Source of the DNA: Leifsonia sp. 1010
GTDB taxonomy: Bacteria > Actinomycetota > Actinomycetes > Actinomycetales > Microbacteriaceae
Assembly (NCBI RefSeq): GCF_031455295.1
Contig: NZ_JAVDSL010000001.1
Span: 62,001-126,000 of the forward strand
DNA: 64,000 nt
Direction: 5' to 3'
Made by a program: the position numbers and the translations under genes. Below are positions 50,518 through 58,727 of the stretch, in pieces (position 1 is the stretch's first letter; each line of letters begins with the position of its first letter). The notes under the pieces are model-generated. The model did not search any database, was not told the origin of the DNA, and was given only the letters and a program-made list of their open reading frames with translations.

Positions 50518-51224
50518 CCCTCACCCGCGAACAGGGGATCCTGCGGGCGTTCGCCCAGCTGGCAGACACGCTCGTGGCCGACTACGACGTCGTCGACCTG
50601 CTCCAGAACCTCGTCGACCTCAGCAGTCGGTTCCTCGGCGCCACGGCCTCCGGAGTGATGCTGGCCGACGACCACGGAGAACTGGATGTGATCGCGTCCA
50701 CCAGCGAGGCCAGCCGCCTGGTCGAGGTGATGCAGCTGAGCGCCTACGCGGGCCCGTGCATCGAGAGCTTCGAGACCGGCGCCGTCGTCTCGGTCGCCGA
50801 CATCGACCAGGTGCCCGACCGCTGGCGGGCCTTCCGCGACCGAGCCCTGGAGCAGGGCTTCGCCGCCATCGACGCCATCCCGCTCCGCCTCCGCGCACAG
50901 ACGATCGGCACGCTGAATCTGTTCCGGGATTCCACCGGCGACCTGCCGGAGGACGACCTGGTCGCCGCACAGGCGTTCGCGGACGTTGCGACCATCGGCA
51001 TCCTGCACCAGCGGAGCTTGGCCGAGAGCGACGCGATCCGGCAGCAGCTGCAGTTCGCGTTGAACAGCAGGATCATCATCGAGCAGGCCAAGGGCGTCGT
51101 CGCCCAGACCCGCGGCGTGCCGATCGATCAGGCGTTCACGCTCATCCGCGACTACGCGCGGCGCAACCAGCGGGGCATCTCGCTGGTCGCGTCGGACATC
51201 GTCGAGCGTCGGCTCAGGCTCTGA
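50514..51224 (+). CDS. GAF and ANTAR domain protein
   Basis: 236 residues, the second of a tandem pair. GAF: VVDLLQNLVDLSSRFLGATASGVMLADDHGELDVIASTSEASRLVEVMQLSAYAGPCIESFETGAVVSVADI, AIPLRLRAQTIGTLNLFRDS. ANTAR: LQFALNSRIIIEQAKGVVAQTRGVPIDQAFTLIRDYARRNQRGISLVASDIVERRLRL, with the typical EQAKG motif. It is closer to the family norm than its upstream partner. The pair may act as a heterodimer, one subunit sensing and both binding RNA; this is inference. Confidence 0.92.
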   Translation: MTLTREQGILRAFAQLADTLVADYDVVDLLQNLVDLSSRFLGATASGVMLADDHGELDVIASTSEASRLVEVMQLSAYAGPCIESFETGAVVSVADIDQVPDRWRAFRDRALEQGFAAIDAIPLRLRAQTIGTLNLFRDSTGDLPEDDLVAAQAFADVATIGILHQRSLAESDAIRQQLQFALNSRIIIEQAKGVVAQTRGVPIDQAFTLIRDYARRNQRGISLVASDIVERRLRL

Positions 51225-51234
51225 CCGAGCAGCG

Positions 51235-51585
51235 TCAGACCGACGCGAGGAACGACGAGACCGTGTCGAGGGATCCGGGAACCAGGCGGTAGTACGCCCA
51301 TGTCCCCCTCTTCGACCGGCTGAGAAAGCCTGCATCGACCAGGATCTTCAGGTGGTGGGAGACCGTCGGCTGCGAGAGTCCGAGCGGTTCCGTCAGGTCG
51401 CAGACGCAGGCCTCGCCGCCGTCGTGCGCCGCGACCATCGAGATCAGCCGGAGTCGCGCCGGATCGGCGAGCGCCTTCATCGCTCGCGCGACCGAGTGCG
51501 CATTCTCCTCGCTCATCACTTCCGTCGTGAGCGGTGCGCAGCAGGCCTGCAGGTCGCGCAGCGGGAGGAGCTCGGTGATCGCCAT
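51235..51585 (-). CDS. arsR: ArsR-type metalloregulator (arsenic-type)
   Basis: 116 residues from ATG 51585; the longer frame would swallow its operator. Winged helix: VARAMKALADPARLRLISMVAAHDGGEACVCDLTEPLGLSQPTVSHHLKILVDAGFLSRSKRGTWAYYRL. The metal motif ACVCDL (Cys60, Cys62) in the recognition region is that of As(III)/Sb(III)-sensing ArsR proteins, and a further Cys15-Cys16 pair may supply the third ligand. No arsB, ACR3 or arsC gene is nearby. The gene faces a tiny Cys-rich peptide gene across a perfect 20 bp palindrome, so the peptide is its likely target. Confidence 0.9.
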   Translation of the reverse strand: MAITELLPLRDLQACCAPLTTEVMSEENAHSVARAMKALADPARLRLISMVAAHDGGEACVCDLTEPLGLSQPTVSHHLKILVDAGFLSRSKRGTWAYYRLVPGSLDTVSSFLASV

Positions 51586-51603
51586 GCATCGATTCTCGTC
51601 GAT

Positions 51604-51623
51604 ACATTGACAAACGTCAATGT
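51604..51623. promoter_or_regulatory. ArsR operator, perfect inverted repeat
   Basis: ACATTGAC-AAAC-GTCAATGT has 8 bp perfect arms. TTGACA inside it (51607-51612) can serve as the -35 box for the rightward transcript, and TTGACG on the other strand as the -35 for arsR with GAGAAT 17 nt further. Binding would therefore block both promoters. Confidence 0.85.
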
Positions 51624-51674
51624 GCGCGGCCAGGGTGTTCATCGACAGCCATCGATGAAGAAGGGAGGGCCACC

Positions 51675-51743
51675 ATGGGATGCTGCGACACGGACGAGTG
51701 CCAGACGCTTCCGGACGGCTCCTGCGCGCCGGATTGTTGCTGA
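51675..51743 (+). CDS. 22-residue cysteine-rich peptide, metallothionein-like candidate
   Basis: ATG 51675 to TGA 51741-51743 encodes a 22-residue peptide with six Cys (positions 3, 4, 9, 17, 21, 22) and five acidic residues, beginning MGCCDTDECQ and ending SCAPDCC. GAAGGGAGGGCCACC before the ATG is the strongest ribosome site in this region. It lies 52 bp from the ArsR operator and is divergent from arsR. Size and Cys content suit a metal or arsenic-binding peptide. After the stop the same frame continues with further Cys-Cys repeats (see the repeat entry). It is far below usual gene-calling limits. Confidence 0.6.
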   Translation: MGCCDTDECQTLPDGSCAPDCC

Positions 51744-51803
51744 CACGCAAGATGTTGCTGGCAAGCAGGATGTTGCTGGCAAGCAGGATGCTGCTGACAA
51801 GCC
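51735..51803 (+). repeat. 18 bp tandem repeats encoding CCWQAG in frame with the Cys-rich peptide
   Basis: Units begin at 51735, 51753, 51771 and a partial one at 51789, with consensus TGTTGCTGGCAAGCAGGA. In the peptide's frame they read CC*HAR, CCWQAG, CCWQAG, CC*QA. Both stops are TGA at the place where the middle units have TGG (Trp). The first unit overlaps the peptide's last two codons. Confidence 0.85.
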
Positions 51804-51861
51804 GAGGCCGTCGTCGTCGCGGGTGCGACGGCGACGGCCCCGGGTCAGCGTTCGGGCGCGC

Positions 51862-52248
51862 TCACGCCACCCCTGCGAGCGCCTTCCCCTTGAGCGTCTC
51901 GAATTCGGCGGGAGTGATCGCGCCGCTGTCGAGCAGGCGCTTGGCCGACTCGATCTCGGCGGACGGCGAGCTGGTGCCCGCCACCGTACGGATGTGCTCC
52001 GTCGCGGCCGCCTGCGCCTCCATCGCCCCGGCCGCGCTGCGCTGCGCCATACGGCCGCCGCGTGCGATCAGGTAGATGAAGGCCGCGAGGAACGGCAGGA
52101 TGACGAGGAACAGCACCCACAGTGCCTTCGCCCATCCGTTGAGCTCCGGGTCGCGGAAGACGTCGATGATCACGCGGATGAAGATCGAAATGCAGACGAC
52201 GACCAGATAGAACCAGAACGTCCAGACGATGAAATCCCAGAAAGTCAT
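51862..52248 (-). CDS. Membrane protein with PLDc_N-like and SHOCT domains
   Basis: 128 residues. Two hydrophobic spans (FIVWTFWFYLVVVCISIFIRVIIDVF and ALWVLFLVILPFLAAFIYLIARGGRM) with the pattern DPELNGWAKALWVLFLVILPFLAAFIYLIARG of the phospholipase-D N-terminal/SHOCT group. The C-terminal SHOCT motif is ESAKRLLDSGAITPAEFETLKGKAL. These are common in Actinobacteria and probably structural or regulatory at the membrane. An AAGGAG ribosome site (read on the minus strand) precedes the ATG. Confidence 0.9.
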   Translation of the reverse strand: MTFWDFIVWTFWFYLVVVCISIFIRVIIDVFRDPELNGWAKALWVLFLVILPFLAAFIYLIARGGRMAQRSAAGAMEAQAAATEHIRTVAGTSSPSAEIESAKRLLDSGAITPAEFETLKGKALAGVA

Positions 52249-52346
52249 AGCAACTCCTTCTCGTTGGGCGGAGCGGCCAGCACTTCGCGTGGCCTGAAGC
52301 TACGACGCCGGGATCATCCTCGGCTAGTAGGCATAATCGCCGTCTT

Positions 52347-52859
52347 TCAGGCGGCGACCTCGCGCACGAACGTCAGCAGCTGGAAGGTCCGGCCGTCCGG
52401 GAGTTCGACGATGCCTTCGCGCTCGCCCTCGCGGCGGAACCCGAGCTTGCGGTAGAGCGCGTGCGCGCCGAGCATGTCCGGGCCGCTGTTCATCACGACG
52501 GCCCGCTGTCCGCGCTGCGCGGCCTGGTCGAGCGCGAACTCCGTGAGGGCGATCCCGATCCCCCGTCCGCGGGCTGCCGGGTGCGTGGCGAGCAGCCGGA
52601 AGTACAGCTCGTCCGGCGCGATCCGGCCCTCCTGGTCGTGGCCGGGCCGCAGCAGCGCGATGGTGCCGAGCAGCTGTCCGGTCTCCGGGTCCTCCGCGAC
52701 GAAGAACTCGAAGTCGTCGAGCAGGGCTTCGGGATGCTTCAGCTCGTCGCGGTAGTGCGCCGGGAGGTCGGTGTAGTCGTTGGTGTACGCCGCGTGGGTC
52801 AGCTCGCCGATCGCCGCGTACTCGTCGGGCCGGGCCGGCCGGATGGGGATGCTCGTCAC
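52347..52859 (-). CDS. GNAT family N-acetyltransferase
   Basis: 170 residues. GNAT fold with ADEYAAIGELTHAAYTNDYTD at the N-terminus, the acetyl-CoA loop in RLLATHPAARGRGIGIALTEFALDQA (the RGRGIG form of Q/RxxGxG/A) and the closing NSGPDMLGAHALYRKLGFRREGE. Substrate unknown. GTG and ATG upstream were considered; ATG 52859 best fits the fold. Confidence 0.9.
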   Translation of the reverse strand: MTSIPIRPARPDEYAAIGELTHAAYTNDYTDLPAHYRDELKHPEALLDDFEFFVAEDPETGQLLGTIALLRPGHDQEGRIAPDELYFRLLATHPAARGRGIGIALTEFALDQAAQRGQRAVVMNSGPDMLGAHALYRKLGFRREGEREGIVELPDGRTFQLLTFVREVAA

Positions 52860-52921
52860 TCCCCCAGTATCTCCCGGGCGCGTTGCGTGAAGTCGCGGGT
52901 TCGCCCAGGCCGAACGGGAGG

Positions 52922-53836
52922 TCAGGGCCGGTCGGCTGACTTCGACGCCGCCGTCGCGATGCTCCGCAGCTCCGCGAGCACGCTCCGCACGGGCGTCCGG
53001 GCGAGCGCGTCGGGCCGGGCGAGGACATCCACGTGGCGGACGAGCGTGGCGCCCTCAACCGGCCGAAGCACCATCCCGTCGACCGCGAGCGACGCGGCGG
53101 TGAACCGCGGCATCACCGCGATCGCGGCGCCGGCCCGGACGACCGTGGCGGCGAGGAAGAACTCGTTGATCCGGTGATCGATTCTCGGCGCGGTGCCGCT
53201 CAGTGCGCCCAGGTGCTCCAGGACGCCGGCCAGCGGGAATCCCGGGTGCGTGGAGATCCAGCGTTCGCCCCGCAGCTGCTCCGGGCGGATGGCGGGGAGG
53301 GCGGCGAGAGGATGGGCGGCGCTCAGCGCGATGTCGAGCGGTTCGACGAAGAGGGGCGTGACCACGATCCGCTCGGAGGGCCACTCGGGCTCGTGCGCGA
53401 GGCGATGCGCGACCACCAGGTCGTAGTCGGCGGTGAGGCCCGCGAATTCGCTCCGTGCGACGTCGGCGTCCGCAAGGGAAACGCGTATTCCATCGCCCAG
53501 CCGAGCGAGCAACGGGCCGAAAAGAGTGAGTCCCGCACTGTGGAAGGCGGAGACGCGGACGGGCTGCGGGTCGTGTTCCAGGTAGGAGGCGACCGCGTCG
53601 CGCGCTCCGGCGAGTGCCTCCTCCACCCGTGAGCCGGCGACGGCGAGCGCCTCTCCCGCCTCCGTCAGCACGAGTCGACGCCCGCTCTTGACCGTCAGGG
53701 GCACCCCGATGCCGGCCTGCAGCGCGGCGAGCTGCTGCGATACGGCCGACGCGCTGACGTGCATGGCGGCTGCGACCGCCGCCACGCTGCCCCGGTCACC
53801 GAGTTCCCGGAGCAGGCGAAGCCGAGCTGGATCCAT
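52922..53836 (-). CDS. LysR family transcriptional regulator
   Basis: 304 residues. HTH: LRLLRELGDRGSVAAVAAAMHVSASAVSQQLAALQAGIGVPLTVKSGRRLVLTEAG, then a LysR substrate domain (VRVSAFHSAGLTLFGPLLARL, DYDLVVAHRL, ERWISTHPGFPLAGVLEHL). The Ala in place of the usual aromatic after the first HTH helix and the bare VKSGRR wing place it with the EamA-linked LysR group. It is divergent from the EamA exporter gene across 72 bp and is its likely regulator. Confidence 0.9.
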   Translation of the reverse strand: MDPARLRLLRELGDRGSVAAVAAAMHVSASAVSQQLAALQAGIGVPLTVKSGRRLVLTEAGEALAVAGSRVEEALAGARDAVASYLEHDPQPVRVSAFHSAGLTLFGPLLARLGDGIRVSLADADVARSEFAGLTADYDLVVAHRLAHEPEWPSERIVVTPLFVEPLDIALSAAHPLAALPAIRPEQLRGERWISTHPGFPLAGVLEHLGALSGTAPRIDHRINEFFLAATVVRAGAAIAVMPRFTAASLAVDGMVLRPVEGATLVRHVDVLARPDALARTPVRSVLAELRSIATAASKSADRP

Positions 53837-53908
53837 AAGCGCTTCCTAAAGTGAGAACCAAGACACTGGCCGTTGTTCTTCCGGATCGATCACCCCGACA
53901 CTAGCGGC

Positions 53909-54829
53909 ATGTCCTTTCTCCGTGGCGAACGTGTCGTCGACCTCCTGTTACTCGGGGTCGCAGCGGTCTGGGGTGCGAGCTTCCTCGCGGCCAAAGACCT
54001 GGCGGCCGACACCGGCGTGCCGTCGGCCGTCGCCCTCCGCTTCCTCACGGCGGCCGCCGCGACCGGGATCGTCTGCCTGGCCCGGCGGGAGCGGTTGCCA
54101 CGTGGCCGCGGCCTCGTCATCGCCGTGTGCCTGGGACTCTCACAGGCGGCCATCATCGGGCTCGAGACGTGGGGCGTTCATCTGACGTCGGCAACCAACG
54201 CCGGTCTGCTGATCAGTCTCGCGCTGGTGATGACTCCCCTGCTCGAAGGTCTCGCCTCCCGTTCCTGGCTGCCCCGCTCGTATTTCGTCGCCGCGACCGC
54301 GGCCGTCGTCGGCGTGGCGCTGCTCGTCTCCGACGGCGGCTTGCGCGCCCCGACGCTCGGCGACGCCCTCGTGATCGCGGCGGCCGTCGTCCGCGCCGTT
54401 CATGTCACGGCGAGCGCCCGCCTCACCCGCGGACGGCGGGACAGCTCCCTCGGGGTGGTGCTCGTGCAGATGCTCGTCTGCGCCGCACTGTTCTCCCTGC
54501 TGGCGGGACCGGACCTCCCGGCCCGTGCCGCGCACCTCGACGCAGGCGGATGGGCGGACGTCCTGTTCCTCGGCGTGCTCTGCTCGCTGTTCGCGTTCGC
54601 GGTCCAGCTGTGGGCGGTCCGACGCACGTCCGCGTCGCGCGCGAGCATCCTGATGGGTACCGAACCGGTGTGGGCGCTGCTGGTCGGTGTGCTGATCGCC
54701 GGCGAGACCATCGGGCCGTTCGGGGTGTGCGGTGCCGGGCTCATCGTCGCTGCCAGTTACGCTGGCCAAGCCATCGAGCGCCGGCACCGCCGGTCCCGGA
54801 ATGACGCTGCCGTGTCTGCGGTCGGCTAG
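53909..54829 (+). CDS. EamA/DMT superfamily membrane transporter
   Basis: 306 residues from ATG 53909. Ten hydrophobic spans in two five-helix EamA repeats: first repeat VVDLLLLGVAAVWGASFLAAKDL through SQAAIIGLETWGVHLTSATNAGLLISLALVMTPLLEGL, second repeat DALVIAAAVVRAVHVTASARL through LWAVRRTSASRASILMGTEPVWALLVGVLIAGETI. These export amino acids, metabolites or drugs. Paired with a divergent LysR gene, the usual arrangement. The C-terminus is basic and cytosolic. Confidence 0.92.
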   Translation: MSFLRGERVVDLLLLGVAAVWGASFLAAKDLAADTGVPSAVALRFLTAAAATGIVCLARRERLPRGRGLVIAVCLGLSQAAIIGLETWGVHLTSATNAGLLISLALVMTPLLEGLASRSWLPRSYFVAATAAVVGVALLVSDGGLRAPTLGDALVIAAAVVRAVHVTASARLTRGRRDSSLGVVLVQMLVCAALFSLLAGPDLPARAAHLDAGGWADVLFLGVLCSLFAFAVQLWAVRRTSASRASILMGTEPVWALLVGVLIAGETIGPFGVCGAGLIVAASYAGQAIERRHRRSRNDAAVSAVG

Positions 54830-54924
54830 TGCAGCATCCCGCCCTCGACTCCGGTGGATGCTTGTCGCCGCACCCCGAGGCCGTCTACGGTGGGCGGCGG
54901 CCCAGCGCATTCGGGGAGGAATCG

Positions 54925-55596
54925 ATGAAGCTGCTGCTCACGTCCGGGGGCATCACCAATCCCAGCATCCAAGACGCCCTGATCGGGATGCTGGGCAAGC
55001 CGATCGCCGAGAGCAGCGCGCTCTTCATCCCGACCGCGCAGTGGGGGCAGCCCGCGTGCAGCGCGCAGAGCGTGTGGCGGTCGACCGCCGGCGCTTGGGA
55101 GGACAGGCCGGGCCTCGTCGGCCTCGGCTGGAAGTCGGTCGGCGTGCTCGAACTGACCGCCCTCCCGAGCCTCGCGGAAGAACGGTGGACGACGTGGGTG
55201 CGCGAGACGGACGTCCTGCTGGTCGACGGCGGCGAGGCGCGGTACCTCTACGAGTGGATGCAGCGGTCGGGCCTGGCCGCGCTGCTGCCGGAGCTCGCCG
55301 ACACCGTCTGGGTGGGCGTGAGTGCCGGCAGCATGGTTATGACGCCGCGCGTCGGACGGGAGTTCCTCGACTGGCAGCCGGACGGCCCCGACGACACCCT
55401 CGGCGTCGTCGACTTCTCGATCTTCCCCCACCTCGATTACCCGGGATGGACGGAGAACACGACGGAAGCCGCCCGGCGCTGGGCCGAGCGCATCCCGGGC
55501 CGCTCCTACGCGATCGACGACCAGACGGCGATCTCCGTCGTCGATGGGAACGTCGAGGTGATCAGCGAGGGCCACTGGGAGCGGTTCGATGGGTGA
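54925..55596 (+). CDS. Peptidase S51 family protein (dipeptidase E-like)
   Basis: 223 residues from ATG 54925, preceded by GGAGGA. Class I glutamine-amidotransferase-like fold: KLLLTSGGITNPSIQDALIGML, DVLLVDGGEARYLYEWMQ and the nucleophile elbow VGVSAGSMVMTPRVG with Ser in GVSAGS; the later DYPGWTENTTEAAR may provide the acidic partner. Family members cut Asp-X dipeptides or cyanophycin products. The usual GGNT sequence is replaced by DGGEARYL. Confidence 0.88.
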   Translation: MKLLLTSGGITNPSIQDALIGMLGKPIAESSALFIPTAQWGQPACSAQSVWRSTAGAWEDRPGLVGLGWKSVGVLELTALPSLAEERWTTWVRETDVLLVDGGEARYLYEWMQRSGLAALLPELADTVWVGVSAGSMVMTPRVGREFLDWQPDGPDDTLGVVDFSIFPHLDYPGWTENTTEAARRWAERIPGRSYAIDDQTAISVVDGNVEVISEGHWERFDG

Positions 55597-55639
55597 GGAC
55601 TTGACACGACCGTGAGCGAGGCTGAGGGCTGGTACGAGG

Positions 55640-55810
55640 ATGACGACCCCCGCACCTGACGGCGATCGAGCGGATCCCGAGAAACCGCGCGTGGGACGCC
55701 ATGCTCGCGAACGCCGACCCGGCGACGCGCGCCGCGGATTCTTCCGGGGCCTCGGCGACGCCATCGCCCGCATGATCGGGGCAGTGGCGGACGCGCTGCT
55801 CTTCCGGTGA
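55640..55810 (+). CDS. Small basic protein with C-terminal amphipathic helix, putative
   Basis: 56 residues from ATG 55640. A charged, disordered first half (PDGDRADPEKPRVGRHARERRP) is followed by RRGFFRGLGDAIARMIGAVADALLFR, an amphipathic helix that could lie on a membrane. The ribosome site is weak (TACGAGG) and no family was recognised. It fills the gap between the S51 gene and the convergent SulP gene, with 10 bp to spare. It may be spurious. Confidence 0.4.
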   Translation: MTTPAPDGDRADPEKPRVGRHARERRPGDARRGFFRGLGDAIARMIGAVADALLFR

Positions 55811-55820
55811 CCCGACGGCG

Positions 55821-57539
55821 CTAGCCCGCGTCGTCGGGCTTGCGCTCGGCCGCATCCTGTCCCGCCTGCACGGCTCGGTGGATGTTGCCGTGGATGTGGT
55901 CCGCGCCGATCATCGCGATCACGCCGTCGCGTTCGAGAACGGCCCGCGGACCCGGCTTCAGCCGGGTGATGCGGAGATCGAGACCGGCGTCGTGGGCGAG
56001 CGTGACGAGGTCGGCCATCGTCGCAGCACCCTGGGAGTCGATGAAGTTGATGCCCTCGCAGTCGATCACCACCCGGGTGAGCTCCGGTTCCGCCTGCACG
56101 ACCTCGCGCAGTCTGTCCTCGAGCGCGTCCGCAGTGGCGAAGAACAAACCGCCGTCGAACCGGAGAACCGCCACGCTGGGCAGCACTTCGTCCTCGGGGT
56201 GCTCATCCACTTCGCGAAACACCTGCGTTCCCCGCTCCCGGCCGAGGATCGGCATCTCCGGATGGGTCGCCACGGCGATCAACCACACGAGCGAGAGCCC
56301 GATGCCGATGACGACGCCCGCGAGCACACCGAAGACGAGCGTCCCGAGGAGGGCGATGACGGCGATCCAGAAGTCGACCTTCTTCACCCGGAAGAGCCGC
56401 CGCATCTCCGGCAGGTCCATCATCCCCATGACCACCGCCTCGATGATCAGCGCCCCGAGCACCGCCTTGGGCAGGTTCGAGAAGAGCGGCGCCAGGAACA
56501 GCAGCGTCAGCAGCACCGTGACGCCCGAGGTCAGGGATGCCAGCCCGGTCTTCGCGCCGGAGCGGTCGTTCAGCGAACTCGCCGACAGGCTCGTCGACAC
56601 GGGCATCCCCTGGAAGAGTCCCGCGGTGATGTTCGCGAGCGACTGCGCGACGGACTCCTGGTTGATGTCGATCTGGTAGCGATGCTTGGCGGCGAACGTG
56701 CGCGCATCCCCCGCCGTCTGCGAGAAGCCGATCAGCACCAGAGCGACCGCGGCGAGCGCGACGGTTCCCGCGTGCTCCCACAGCTGCGGAAGGTCCGGCA
56801 CCTCCGGCACGGGCAGCCCTCGCGGCACGTCGCCGACCAGCGCGACGCCTTTCGCTCCGAGGTCGAGGACGGCGGCCGCCACCAGCCCGCCCACCACCAG
56901 GACCAGTGCCCCCGGTACGCGCGGCGCGATGGCCCGCAGCCCGAAGACGACCACCAGGGAGATGAGCCCGACGAGGACCGTCGTGCGATGCGCGTCGCCG
57001 AGCGACCCCATCCACGACCACAGCTCCTGGATGGGATTGGAGCCGGTGACCTCGGTGCCGGTGAGCTTCGGCAGCTCCCCGATCACGACGTCGATCGCCG
57101 CGCCGAAGAGGAACCCGGTGACCACGGCACGCGACAGGAACTGCGCGATCCAGCCCATCTTGAGCACGGCGAGGAGCAGGAACAAGACACCCGACGCGAG
57201 GGTGATGCCGGCGACGAAGGAGGCGACATCCTGCTCTCCCGCGATGCCCGCGGCGAGCACGGCGCTGGCCGCCACCGCAGCCAGACCGGAGCTCGGGCCC
57301 ATCGAGATCTGCCTGCTGGTGCCGAAGATCGCATACACGATGGCCCCGGCGGCGGCCGCGTAGAGCCCGTTCTGCAGCGGAATGCCCGCAATGCCCGCGT
57401 ACCCCAGGTTCTTCGGGACGATGAGCGCGGCCACGGTGACGCCGGCGATCACGTCGCCGCGCAGCCACGCTCGCTTGTAGGTGCGAAGCTGGCCGGCGAT
57501 CGGAACGAGGTTCGAGCCCCGGCCTCGGGTCCTGGGCAT
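55821..57539 (-). CDS. SulP family anion transporter with STAS domain
   Basis: 572 residues from ATG 57539. The SulP core has 12-14 hydrophobic spans: LRGDVIAGVTVAALIVPKNLGYAGIAGIPLQNGLYAAAAGAIVYAIFGTSRQISMGPSSGLAAV is the family signature. Later the core carries YQIDINQESVAQSLANITAGLFQGMPVSTSLSASSLNDRSGAKTGLASL. A cytosolic STAS domain lies at about 455-550 (VAVLRFDGGLFFATADALEDRLREVV, RVVIDCEGINFIDSQGAATMADLV). It carries sulfate, bicarbonate or C4-dicarboxylates; which one cannot be read here, and no carbonic anhydrase or sulfur gene is adjacent. The IPxxLGYAxxAGIPxxxGLY motif is slightly altered, with Asn for the usual residue after K. Confidence 0.92.
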   Translation of the reverse strand: MPRTRGRGSNLVPIAGQLRTYKRAWLRGDVIAGVTVAALIVPKNLGYAGIAGIPLQNGLYAAAAGAIVYAIFGTSRQISMGPSSGLAAVAASAVLAAGIAGEQDVASFVAGITLASGVLFLLLAVLKMGWIAQFLSRAVVTGFLFGAAIDVVIGELPKLTGTEVTGSNPIQELWSWMGSLGDAHRTTVLVGLISLVVVFGLRAIAPRVPGALVLVVGGLVAAAVLDLGAKGVALVGDVPRGLPVPEVPDLPQLWEHAGTVALAAVALVLIGFSQTAGDARTFAAKHRYQIDINQESVAQSLANITAGLFQGMPVSTSLSASSLNDRSGAKTGLASLTSGVTVLLTLLFLAPLFSNLPKAVLGALIIEAVVMGMMDLPEMRRLFRVKKVDFWIAVIALLGTLVFGVLAGVVIGIGLSLVWLIAVATHPEMPILGRERGTQVFREVDEHPEDEVLPSVAVLRFDGGLFFATADALEDRLREVVQAEPELTRVVIDCEGINFIDSQGAATMADLVTLAHDAGLDLRITRLKPGPRAVLERDGVIAMIGADHIHGNIHRAVQAGQDAAERKPDDAG

Positions 57540-57636
57540 AGGCACGTCATACCGCAGGCCGGGTGCGCTCGGGCAGGGGCCGCATCCCCTCCACTGGGGC
57601 GGGTGTTCACCCGCCTGCTCGCTTAGCGTCATATCC

Positions 57637-58698
57637 ATGGGGGATGAGTCGACCGCGTCAGAGCCGGAAGCGATCTCGCGAGTGGACTTCGCGGGCATCA
57701 GCGCGCTCTCCTCGCGACCAGCGGGGTACGCCGTCGCACTGAAATGCCTGCAGGTGCAGTCCGAGGCGGAGCGGCGGGATCTCGGATTGCGGACGGAAAA
57801 GCAGGTCACGCTTCACCCGGATGCATGGTCCTGGTATCAGGGTGCCCTCGGCGAGATGCGTGTCGGAGAGATGCTCAGCGGGTTGGGGGCCGACTGGTTT
57901 GTTCGCCACTCGGTACCGATCGGGGCGGACACGAAGGACGTCGACCATCTCGTCATCGGGCCGAGCGGCGTCTTCGCGATCAACACCAAGCATCACCACG
58001 GGGCGTCGGTCTGGGTCGGGGATCACGTGCTGCGGGTGAACAATGCGAACACGTCCCATCTCAAGGTCGCGCGAAACGATGCTCTAGATGTCGGGCGCCG
58101 GCTGGCAGAGAAGGCGGGGTTCCCCGTCCCCGTGACGCCCGTGATCGCAGTTCTCAACGCCCGCTCCGTGAAGGACGGCCGATCCACCCAGAATCAGTCG
58201 ATCGCTGTGGTGGACGCCGATCAGCTGGTCGCCTGGCTGAAGGCACGGCCGCCACAGCTCAGCACAACGAAGGTCGAGCTGCTCAGACTCGCCGCGGAAG
58301 AACCGCAGACCTGGCACGTCGACCCTCGAGCCGCCGACACTCTTCGCGTGATGCAACGGTTCGAACGGCTGGTCTCACGCGTCTCGAATCCGGGCACCGG
58401 AAGCTCGCGAGGGCGCCCTGTCGCGTCACGGAAACCGATCGCTGTGGCAACGCGGAGAGCGCCTCGGGCGCGGCGCAGGCGCGCGAGTCGAACCCAACTC
58501 GTCCGGCTCTGGGCGGGCGCCGCAATCGCTGTGGCAGCGATCCTCATCATCCGAGGCATGGCGAACGCACCGTGCGCGACTCCGACGGGATGCGTCCTTC
58601 CGGCGATCTATCTCGCGTGGAAGCCGCTGCTGATCGTTGGAGGAGTCGTTGCGATCGCTCGCGCCATGTTCGGCACGTTCCGAGCCATGCGGCAATGA
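57637..58698 (+). CDS. NERD domain (nuclease-related) membrane protein
   Basis: 353 residues from ATG 57637. The NERD domain lies at about 70-190: YQGALGEMRVGEMLSGLGADWFVRHSVPIGADTKDVDHLVIGPSGVFAINTKHHHGASVWVGDHVLRVN. It shows the GE, DVDHLVI and NTKHH residues that make up the PD-(D/E)XK-like site. A basic linker (RRAPRARRRRASRTQ) precedes one or two membrane spans near 300-320 and 330-350. Possibly a membrane-tethered nuclease involved in foreign DNA or damage response; unproven. Divergent from the SulP gene. Confidence 0.88.
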   Translation: MGDESTASEPEAISRVDFAGISALSSRPAGYAVALKCLQVQSEAERRDLGLRTEKQVTLHPDAWSWYQGALGEMRVGEMLSGLGADWFVRHSVPIGADTKDVDHLVIGPSGVFAINTKHHHGASVWVGDHVLRVNNANTSHLKVARNDALDVGRRLAEKAGFPVPVTPVIAVLNARSVKDGRSTQNQSIAVVDADQLVAWLKARPPQLSTTKVELLRLAAEEPQTWHVDPRAADTLRVMQRFERLVSRVSNPGTGSSRGRPVASRKPIAVATRRAPRARRRRASRTQLVRLWAGAAIAVAAILIIRGMANAPCATPTGCVLPAIYLAWKPLLIVGGVVAIARAMFGTFRAMRQ

Positions 58699-58727
58699 GC
58701 CTGGCTCCCGCCCCCGGAAACCGGCCG

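Noticed and set aside
51741-51743. Selenocysteine at the TGA of the Cys-rich peptide
   Set aside because: The TGA occupies a Trp position of the repeat (TGG in the other units), and no SECIS-like hairpin or sel gene is seen, so a stop or Trp readthrough is more likely.
51680-52075. A 131-codon plus-strand frame reading the 18 bp repeats as MLLASR units
   Set aside because: It runs antisense into the SHOCT protein gene and has no ribosome site. The frame of the Cys-rich peptide gives a far more sensible reading of the same repeats.
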